From contig JAFVBT010000060.1 of NCBI GenBank assembly GCA_017479785.1, forward strand, positions 1 to 8,711: a DNA stretch of 8,711 bases, given 5' to 3'. The notes below the pieces were generated by a model. It saw only the letters and a list, made by a program, of their open reading frames with translations, was not told where the DNA came from and searched no databases. Below, piece after piece: positions 1 through 5,848 of the stretch (its first letter is position 1; every line of letters begins with the position of its first letter). This stretch comes from Alphaproteobacteria bacterium. Lineage in GTDB: Bacteria > Pseudomonadota > Alphaproteobacteria > RF32 > CAG-239. The position numbers and the translations under genes are program-made.

Positions 1-343
1 AACGGCGTTGACGACGTTTAGACACACCCTGAGTATCAAGGGTACCACGAATGATATGATAACGAACACCCGGCAAGTCTTTCACACGGCCTCCTCTAAT
101 CAGCACCACTGAGTGTTCTTGAAGATTGTGACCTTCACCAGTGATATAGCTGATTACTTCAAAGCCGTTTGTCAAACGAATACGTGCCACTTTACGCAAA
201 GCTGAGTTTGGTTTTTTCGGGGTTGTTGTATAAACCCTTGTACAAACACCGCGCTTTTGTGGACAAGATTTCAAAGCAGGAACTTTGTTTCTCTTCACTT
301 TAGGTGTTCGTGATTTACGAATTAACTGATTAATTGTAGGCAT
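1..343 (-). CDS. rpsL: 30S ribosomal protein S12, 3' end outside window
   Basis: S12 is part of the 30S decoding centre. The visible 114 codons begin MPTINQLIRKSR and include TTPKKPNSALRKVARIRL (residues 39-57) and GGRVKDLPGVRYHIIRG (84-100), which are diagnostic of S12. The family is usually about 123-125 residues, so only the last ten or so, expected to be the RSKYG tail, lie beyond the left edge. Lys43 and Lys88, where streptomycin-resistance substitutions occur, are wild type. Asp89, the residue methylthiolated by RimO in some bacteria, is present. The start is set by a Shine-Dalgarno AAGGA 7 nt upstream (351-355, minus strand). rpsL normally heads the str operon (rpsG, fusA, tuf), which would lie to the left. 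The gene is divergent from nothing: metK upstream runs in the same direction. Confidence 0.97.
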   Translation of the reverse strand, partial: MPTINQLIRKSRTPKVKRNKVPALKSCPQKRGVCTRVYTTTPKKPNSALRKVARIRLTNGFEVISYITGEGHNLQEHSVVLIRGGRVKDLPGVRYHIIRGTLDTQGVSKRRQRR

Positions 344-387
344 CACATTTTCCTTAAAAGTTAAATTAATTTACACAAAACCAACGG

Positions 388-407
388 CCGAATGCTTACA
401 CATCCGG
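388..407 (-). promoter_or_regulatory. Hairpin in rpsL leader
   Basis: On the rpsL strand CCGGATG (407-401) can pair with CATTCGG (394-388), including one G-U pair, around a 6-nt loop. It lies in the roughly 70-nt leader between the predicted promoter and the rpsL start. It could be part of a leader control structure, but no known ribosomal-protein binding site was recognised. It lacks a following U run, so it is not an obvious terminator. Confidence 0.3.
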
Positions 408-422
408 TCTCGGTTCGTGCGG

Positions 423-450
423 ATAATATCACAAAAAAGTATCCTGTCAA
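423..450 (-). promoter_or_regulatory. Predicted sigma-70-type promoter of rpsL
   Basis: On the minus strand TTGACA (450-445), a 16-nt spacer and TATTAT (428-423) make a near-consensus promoter. Transcription would start near 416, giving a leader of about 70 nt before the rpsL start codon. It lies between metK and rpsL, so rpsL need not depend on metK transcription. Confidence 0.7.
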
Positions 451-471
451 CAAGTTTTTTAATTATTTTTA

Positions 472-498
472 AACGGATATTAGAATTTTTTATCCGTT
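472..498 (-). terminator. Weak hairpin downstream of metK
   Basis: AACGGATA (472-479) and TATCCGTT (491-498) form a perfect 8-bp inverted repeat around an 11-nt loop, starting five bases past the metK stop codon. On the metK strand it is followed by an A/T-rich run rather than a clean U tract, so it is a weak candidate for an intrinsic terminator. It may instead protect the 3' end or only reduce read-through into rpsL. Confidence 0.35.
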
Positions 499-503
499 AA
501 ATT

Positions 504-1502
504 TTATACCAATCCTTCACGGCAGAGTTTGGCATACACCGGTTTATTCAACCCGAATTTCTTAATCAATACCGACGGGCGAGCCTCAATTTCCAAATTC
601 TTTTCACCGAACACATTGCCTTTGCGCCATTTCAGCACCGCACTCGGCAGGCAATATTGTCCGATACAAGATGACAAATACACCCACACTTCATCATTAT
701 CCGCCAAATTTTCCACCGCCAAGCGGCGCGCGTATAAATTCAGCGTTAAATCTGCTTTGGTAGCGTCTTTGGTCCATGGCGAACCGCCGCCGATCGGAGC
801 TGCCGTTGAATAAAAATCACAAGCCAACTTGCGACCGGTAATTCCGCAATCCGCCACCGCAGAATGCACTGTATAACTTCCGGTACCATTGATAATCAGC
901 TTTTTCGGCTTTTGCCCTAAAATCTCGCATACAAAATCTGTTAAATCTTCCGGTTTCAACATAGGGATTGCCACAACAGCCGTTAAAATATCATCGCCGT
1001 CAAGCGTTATTTGTGTTTTAATATCCACCCCTAAATTATCGCTTTGACGCGCTTTTTCATATAATGCTTTATTTAATGTGCGCGCCAGATAAAGCTCATG
1101 ATTGATGTTTCCCGCATCTTGCGCCGCATAACCGACAAACACGCCCTGATCTCCCCAGCCGTCTTGCTGAACGCCCTGGTAAATTTCCGCCGACTGTTGA
1201 CTAATCAGATTAATTACTTTAATCTTATGAATATTAAGCGCCTTATCCCCCCACAGCGCGGCATATCTTTCATCATAGCCGATTTCTCTTATGGCTTGCT
1301 TAACGTATTCTTCAAGCTTCTCAAGTGATACATTACCGCCGATTTCGCCGCCCAAAACCACCGTTTGGTCTTTAACCATAACTTCAACGCCATAGCGCAC
1401 GTTTTTATCTTGCTCTATCAGGCGGTCAAGTATATAACCGGTTATATAATCTGCTGTTTTGTCAGGGTGCCCCAAAGACACGGATTCTGCTGTTTTAATC
1501 AT
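504..1502 (-). CDS. metK: S-adenosylmethionine synthetase, short divergent form
   Basis: Methionine adenosyltransferase makes SAM from methionine and ATP in the cytoplasm, normally as a dimer or tetramer. Recognisable family motifs appear in order in the 332 residues: GHPDK (11-15, catalytic His12 and Asp14), GDQGVFVGYA (117-126), Lys162 at the conserved basic position, NGTG (205-208), DCGITGRK (218-225), GGG (238-240) and KDATKAD (245-251, P-loop-like Lys/Asp set). Typical bacterial MetK has about 380-400 residues. Here the internal loops and the C-terminal domain are shortened, and the usual GGPMGD is replaced by HSAVAD. The active-site set seems intact, so an active enzyme is likely, but divergence is marked. 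The start codon follows AGGAG at 8 nt spacing. The leader carries a SAM-II-like pseudoknot, and mtnN is divergent upstream. Confidence 0.9.
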   Translation of the reverse strand: MIKTAESVSLGHPDKTADYITGYILDRLIEQDKNVRYGVEVMVKDQTVVLGGEIGGNVSLEKLEEYVKQAIREIGYDERYAALWGDKALNIHKIKVINLISQQSAEIYQGVQQDGWGDQGVFVGYAAQDAGNINHELYLARTLNKALYEKARQSDNLGVDIKTQITLDGDDILTAVVAIPMLKPEDLTDFVCEILGQKPKKLIINGTGSYTVHSAVADCGITGRKLACDFYSTAAPIGGGSPWTKDATKADLTLNLYARRLAVENLADNDEVWVYLSSCIGQYCLPSAVLKWRKGNVFGEKNLEIEARPSVLIKKFGLNKPVYAKLCREGLV

Positions 1503-1510
1503 TTTAAAAT

Positions 1511-1559
1511 CTCCTGTTTAGTCCACTTAATGCTGGACAATTCGGTTAAATCCACATTT
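1511..1559 (-). promoter_or_regulatory. SAM-II-like (or SAM-V-like) riboswitch controlling metK
   Basis: Seen on the metK strand: the loop core GATTTAACCG-ATTG (1552-1538) followed by GGACTAAACAGG (1524-1513). This mirrors the SAM-II aptamer, where GAUUUAACCG-AUUG is followed by GCUAAAAAGG. Proposed pairings are P1 AAUGU/GCAUU (1558-1554 with 1533-1529, one G-U), P2a GUCC/GGAC (1538-1535 with 1524-1521) and P2b CC/GG (1545-1544 with 1514-1513). The U and AAA expected around the ligand are at 1520 and 1519-1517. The P2b GG lies inside the Shine-Dalgarno AGGAG (1515-1511), so a SAM-bound pseudoknot would hide the ribosome site. SAM-II elements are known mainly from alphaproteobacteria, before methionine and SAM genes. 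The loop over P1 is only 4 nt here, shorter than in the SAM-II crystal sequence, so a SAM-V or other variant is possible. Confidence 0.75.
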
Positions 1560-1574
1560 GCGGTTCTCCCGCAA
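1558..1574 (-). promoter_or_regulatory. Hairpin at the 5' end of the metK leader
   Basis: TTGCGG (1574-1569) and CCGCAA (1563-1558) form a perfect 6-bp stem with loop GAGAA, directly before the riboswitch P1. It lies at the predicted transcript 5' end, so it could protect the message or stack on P1. It shares only base 1558 with the proposed P1, so it is a neighbour rather than a clear competing fold. Confidence 0.45.
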
Positions 1575-1582
1575 CATTGCCC

Positions 1583-1611
1583 TTATAAAACTTTATTAAC
1601 AACATTGTCAA
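1583..1611 (-). promoter_or_regulatory. Predicted sigma-70-type promoter of metK
   Basis: On the minus strand TTGACA (1611-1606), a 17-nt spacer and TTATAA (1588-1583) match the sigma-70 consensus well. Transcription would start near 1576, so the leader would be about 74 nt and would contain the small hairpin and the whole SAM-II-like element. Confidence 0.7.
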
Positions 1612-1622
1612 GTTTAATGTTG
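1600..1622. promoter_or_regulatory. Inverted repeat over both divergent -35 boxes
   Basis: CAACATT (1600-1606) and AATGTTG (1616-1622) are a perfect 7-bp inverted repeat with a 9-bp centre. The dyad covers the -35 boxes of both metK and mtnN promoters, a natural position for a repressor shared by the two genes. No known regulator consensus was recognised, and in AT-rich DNA a 7-bp dyad can occur by chance. Confidence 0.35.
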
Positions 1623-1634
1623 AGTTTTTATAAC
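1605..1634 (+). promoter_or_regulatory. Predicted promoter of the mtnN operon
   Basis: TTGTCA (1605-1610), an 18-nt spacer and TATAAC (1629-1634) form a fair sigma-70-like promoter facing mtnN. Its -35 box overlaps the metK -35 box on the opposite strand, so RNA polymerase could occupy only one of the two at a time. Confidence 0.5.
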
Positions 1635-1667
1635 AATCGCGATAACTTCATCACAAGGAGATATATT

Positions 1668-2324
1668 ATGAAAAAAATCGGAATTATCATTGCAATGAAC
1701 AAAGAACTTGAATTGTTCGCCGCAAACCTCAAAAACCCGCAAGAACGCATTATTCATCAACGTCGCTTTATTGAAGCTGAAATTTCAAATAAAGATATTG
1801 TTATTGTCGTCAGTGGTATCGGCAAAGTCAATGCCGCCATTTGCACGGCTGATTTAATCAACAATTTTTCCGTGGATATGGTCATAAATATCGGCATTTC
1901 CGGCGGTTTGGACAGTTCTCTGCAAATCGGTGATTTTGTTGTCGGTGATGATTTAGCTTATCATGATTTTGACACTGGCTTGGAATTACCGCAGGATATT
2001 CCCGAACGCTTTCATTCCGACTCGCGTTTAACAGCTCTTTTGCCGACACTGAAACACGGTTTGCTATGCTCCGGCGATCAATTTATCATCGCCTATGATG
2101 AGCTGATGAAAGTTAAAACAAAGTTTCCAAAAGCCTTGGCCGTAGATATGGAAAGTTCCGCCATTGCCCATACTTGTTGGCTGTATAACATACCCATGAT
2201 TTCAATTCGCCAAATAAGCGACACACCGGGTATTGAACACCATGCCGAACAGTATGATGAATTTTGGAAGAACGCGGCATCTCATTCTGTGGCATTACTA
2301 AATCAAATTTTGGATAAACTATGA
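1668..2324 (+). CDS. mtnN: 5'-methylthioadenosine/S-adenosylhomocysteine nucleosidase
   Basis: The enzyme cleaves adenine from SAH and MTA, relieving product inhibition of SAM-dependent reactions and feeding methionine salvage. The 218 residues show the family features: GIIIAMNKE with catalytic-type Glu13, SGIGKVNAA (49-57), NIGISGGL (74-81), GDFVVGDDLAYHDFD (88-102), SGDQFI (135-140), the substrate-binding VDMESSAIAH (159-168), and RQISD (181-185) whose Asp185 matches the general acid of E. coli MtnN. The length is near the usual 230. The frame is open far upstream (to 1365), but the start here follows AAGGAG (1655-1660) at 7 nt and opens the family N-terminus. The stop overlaps the next start codon as ATGA, so it is co-transcribed and probably translationally coupled with the membrane-protein gene. 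It sits divergent from metK, its functional partner in the SAM cycle. Confidence 0.93.
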   Translation: MKKIGIIIAMNKELELFAANLKNPQERIIHQRRFIEAEISNKDIVIVVSGIGKVNAAICTADLINNFSVDMVINIGISGGLDSSLQIGDFVVGDDLAYHDFDTGLELPQDIPERFHSDSRLTALLPTLKHGLLCSGDQFIIAYDELMKVKTKFPKALAVDMESSAIAHTCWLYNIPMISIRQISDTPGIEHHAEQYDEFWKNAASHSVALLNQILDKL

Positions 2325-4093
2325 ATAAATTTGCCGATGCAATATTAAAGAATTTGTATAACCATTACATTTTGTGGTCATTTTTGGTTGTTTTGGTTGT
2401 TAGTATATTCGATGCTTGCCATTATCTTTTTACAGATGGTAAGTTATTCTATATGGATGCTGACTGTTACACCAGAGCAATCAGAATTGTGGATTGGTTA
2501 AATGATTTTAAATGGCATGAAAAAATATATCCTTATTCTAATATACCCTATGGCTTTGCTCTGCATTTTACACGCATCAATGATATTATATGGGTTATTT
2601 TCAGTCTGCCTTTTATGTTATTTGAACCTTTGAAAGATGCTGTATTTCACGGCGGAATGTTATTTTCTCCTTTTTTCCTTTTTTTATCTTTAATCGCATT
2701 TTTTTGGGGAATAAAACCACATATAATCAAATTAAAAAAAAATCAGGCTTCTTTTGCATTAATATTTGTAACAACTTTACTTTTTTGTTACCGAACATTA
2801 AACATTTTTGACTTTTTTTATCCCGATCATCATTCGGCAATGTTTTGCATATTCTGTTTTAATATTGCGATTATTTTACGTTTTATAGACAACAACAAAG
2901 AAAATTATTTTTTGCCGGCTGGCTTAACCTGTGGTTTAGGACTTTGGTTTTCTTCGGCCATTGAAGGAATGTTGGTAACCTCCGTTGTTCTCGCAATTTT
3001 AGGCTTTAATTGGCTTTACGGGACATTAAAAAGCAAACACTTAATTTTATTTAGCTGCGGATTATTTGTAAGTGTTACTTTGGCCTGGCTTATTAACCCT
3101 CCTTATGGTGGTTACGGCGATTTGGATATCAGTCGACTGTCTATTATTCATGTAGTCTTAACGGCACTTATGCTTTTGACACTTATATCTTTAGCTAAAG
3201 CCGATAATATATCAATTACACTTAAAATAATATGTCTGTGCAGCTGCGGAATAATTGTTTTACTGTTTTTATTTATGATATTCGGAGCCAATTTATTACT
3301 AAAACCTCTATACCCTGAAGAAATACATATAATTTATTTGCCGTATATTGCTGATTTAAAATCGGTTTTTTATACATCGTATTTATATTATTATCACTAC
3401 ATTTTCAGTTGGATTGCCGGATTATTGATTATAGGTTTCTTATTTTATAGCAAGTTTTCCAAATCATGTGTCTTAAATCTGGCCCTGTTAGTATTGTTTA
3501 CCTTGCCTCTCGGATTTATAGCCCTAAGATTTTATCCTTATTATTTATGTGTTTTTCTATATTTAAACAGCATAATAATCCTTTTATTGATACACTTAAG
3601 CAGAAAAAATACAAAATACGGCTTAACTGTTTTAACGTATTTACTGCTGTTTCTTTTTTTTCAGGCAAGTTTCAAATTCGACATTCATAACATACCAATA
3701 CCGGAATTTAATAAGTATGTTGATAATCTTGCCTCTGATTCTAAATTGTCTGTATACCTGACTTGGAAACAAGGTATCAAAACATTGTCTTCTCCATATC
3801 ATTCCGACGAGAACGGATTGATTGATAATCATAAGTTATTCTTTTCAAGTGATGAAGATGAAATCAAGTTGCTTTTGCAAAAGCATCAGATTAATTATGT
3901 TTATTTACCAAAGACCGAATTTAGTAATGATAAAATATCATATAGGAATGATTATTATGCTAAGCCTGAAAAAAATATTGATAAATTTTACGGTAAGATC
4001 ATGACCGGAAAAAACATATATAATTGGTTAGATGCCATACCGTCTAATTTTGGAAATGGTGTTATTTATAAAGTAAGATACGAGTTGTTTTAA
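2321..4093 (+). CDS. Polytopic membrane protein, probable GT-C glycosyltransferase (copy 1)
   Basis: A 590-residue integral membrane protein with many hydrophobic helices and a soluble C-terminal part from about residue 452. The pattern resembles GT-C lipid-phosphate-sugar-dependent glycosyltransferases and STT3/AglB-like oligosaccharyltransferases: a first-loop DxD (DAD, 46-48) after one N-terminal helix, a PDHH motif (168-171), SSAIEG (211-216) and NPPYGGYG (259-266). The C-terminal SPYHSDENGLIDN (491-503) followed by an 'LLLQKHQINYVYLP' segment recalls related bacterial GT-C proteins. The substrate is unknown. The start overlaps the mtnN stop, with only a weak GGA as ribosome site, so coupling to mtnN is likely. 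It is more AT-rich in codon choice than its paralogue at 4113. The GT-C assignment is by motif only; a transporter or other polytopic family is less likely. Confidence 0.75.
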   Translation: MNKFADAILKNLYNHYILWSFLVVLVVSIFDACHYLFTDGKLFYMDADCYTRAIRIVDWLNDFKWHEKIYPYSNIPYGFALHFTRINDIIWVIFSLPFMLFEPLKDAVFHGGMLFSPFFLFLSLIAFFWGIKPHIIKLKKNQASFALIFVTTLLFCYRTLNIFDFFYPDHHSAMFCIFCFNIAIILRFIDNNKENYFLPAGLTCGLGLWFSSAIEGMLVTSVVLAILGFNWLYGTLKSKHLILFSCGLFVSVTLAWLINPPYGGYGDLDISRLSIIHVVLTALMLLTLISLAKADNISITLKIICLCSCGIIVLLFLFMIFGANLLLKPLYPEEIHIIYLPYIADLKSVFYTSYLYYYHYIFSWIAGLLIIGFLFYSKFSKSCVLNLALLVLFTLPLGFIALRFYPYYLCVFLYLNSIIILLLIHLSRKNTKYGLTVLTYLLLFLFFQASFKFDIHNIPIPEFNKYVDNLASDSKLSVYLTWKQGIKTLSSPYHSDENGLIDNHKLFFSSDEDEIKLLLQKHQINYVYLPKTEFSNDKISYRNDYYAKPEKNIDKFYGKIMTGKNIYNWLDAIPSNFGNGVIYKVRYELF

Positions 4094-4116
4094 ATCACAT
4101 ACTGGAAAAGCTATGA
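4090..4116 (+). pseudogene. Duplicated remnant of the mtnN 3' end
   Basis: Read in the mtnN-equivalent frame, these bases encode LNHILEKL and TGA. The true mtnN ends in LLNQILDKL and TGA (2295-2324). In both places the stop codon overlaps the membrane-protein start as ATGA. The fragment begins inside the last codons of copy 1. The simplest reading is that the duplication which produced copy 2 carried the tail of mtnN with it. Since then it may have been kept because it supplies the weak ribosome site (GGAAAAG) of copy 2. Confidence 0.7.
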
Positions 4117-5843
4117 ATAAATTTGCCGATGCAATACTAAAGAATTTGTATAACCATTATATTTTATGGTCTTTTCTGATCGTCGTGTTATACAGCTTAT
4201 TTGATGCCGCATATTATGCATTATCCGGCACCGGTCTGTTCTATACCGATACGGATTGCTATACACGCGCTCTGCGTATTATTGATTGGCTGCAAGATTT
4301 CCAATGGGCGGAAAAAATTTTTCCGTATTCAAATGTACCGGACGGCTTTGTCTTGCATTTTACGCGAATTGCCGACATTATTTGGGTAACACTCAGCCTG
4401 CCTTTTATGGCTTTTGAACCGCTTAAAAATGCAATTTTCCACGGCGGAATGCTGTTTTCACCGCTGTTTTTCTTTCTGACTTTAATTTCTATTTTTTGGG
4501 GACTTCATCCATATACGTCCGATATTGCAAAAAAACAAAAAATATTTGCCGTTGTCTTTTTTATTACGATGCTCTTTTGCGCCAAATTGGTAAATATTTT
4601 TGACTTTTCGCGCCCTGACCATCATTCGGCAATGTTTTTTATCTTGTGTTACAACATCTCCGTAGTTCTGCACGCTGCAATTTATCCGAAAGAAAGTCAT
4701 TGGTTCGGTGCCGGTTTTCTTACCGGCCTCGGCTTATGGATTTCATCGGCCGTTGAAGGGCTAATCATTGTCGGCATTATTTTAACGATTTTATGCATAC
4801 AATGGATATTCGGCACCTTTAAAAGCCGTTGTCTAATGCTCTTTAGTTTGGGATTATTCTCAAGCACCGCCCTCTCTTGGCTTGTTAACCCGCCTTATGG
4901 CGGTTATGGTGTTCTGGATACCGGACGCTTGTCAATCGTTCACGTGGTGTTGACGGCTCTTATCTTTATATCGTTCGCATTCGTTAATTATATTGATCCG
5001 CAATCCAAGTTATCTAAGATTTCCATATCAGCATTTTGCACATTAATCTAAATTTTATTGATGTTTCTTATTTTCGGCGGTTTGCTTATCTTATCTCCCG
5101 TTTATAATGAAACAATTAAAGAAATTTATTTGCCTTATATAGAGGAAATGCGACCAACTTTTCCTCTATATTGGCGATTTTATATAATAAGCTGGCTTTC
5201 CGGTTTGCTGACTGCCGGTTATTTTCTGTGTTACGGTAAATCAAAATCATCTGTTTCTTTAACACTTGTGCCGCTTTTATTGCTTGCTTTTCCTTTGGGG
5301 ATGTCGGTATATCGTTTCTATCAATATTATCTGGCGGCATTCATATTCGGTAGCGGATTATTGATTTTTAAACTTTCTTCTACGCAGCAACACAATCAAA
5401 AATCTCAAGCGGTGCTGTTTTTATATATTATTTTCAACTTATTTGCTCTTGCCGGTTTTCGGGCAGAACCGCAAAATCATAAATTTCCCGAAATAAGCGG
5501 CAATGTGGCCACCGATATGTTTGATTCTCCGAAATTCAGCTTTGAACACCCTGTTAAAACAATTGCTTCACCATATCATACGGATATTGAAGGCCTCACA
5601 GATAATTATATTTTATTCTTTTCCGAAGATGAAAATGAAATAAAACACATTCTGCAAAAACATCAAATTGACTATATTTATCTGCCGAAAGAAACGACCG
5701 AATATTATCAAAATCCTGAAGATAACACTGATAAACTGTATGGTAAAATCATAACCGGAAAGAATTTATACACTTGGTTGGAATATATTCCGACAAACAT
5801 TAAAAAAGGCGCTTTATATAAAATCAGATACGATATATTTTAA
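4113..5843 (+). pseudogene. Second GT-C-like membrane protein, interrupted by an in-frame stop
   Basis: Paralogue of the gene at 2321. Residues 1-312 align with copy 1 without a gap, about 59% identical by hand count, and keep DTD (46-48), PDHH (168-171), SSAVEG (211-216) and NPPYGGYG (259-266). A TAA at 5049-5051 sits where copy 1 has Val313, within a membrane helix. The same frame then continues open to 5843 with the conserved second half, including SPYHTDIEGLTDN and the KHQIDYIYLP segment, so only one base change separates it from a full gene of about 576 codons. The lack of further damage suggests a recent mutation, a sequencing error, or a product made as two pieces: ATG at 5058 could restart, but no good ribosome site was seen. 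Codon use is more GC-rich than in copy 1. Spacing to copy 1 is 19 bp, so the two would be co-transcribed. Confidence 0.8.
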
Positions 5844-5848
5844 CCGCG

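Noticed and set aside
1365..1667. N-terminal extension of mtnN
   Set aside because: It runs antisense through metK and its leader. The start at 1668 has a strong ribosome site and matches the family N-terminus.
5058..5843. Independent gene starting at ATG 5058
   Set aside because: It is the same frame and the homologous second half of copy 1, begins inside a membrane helix, and has no convincing ribosome site.
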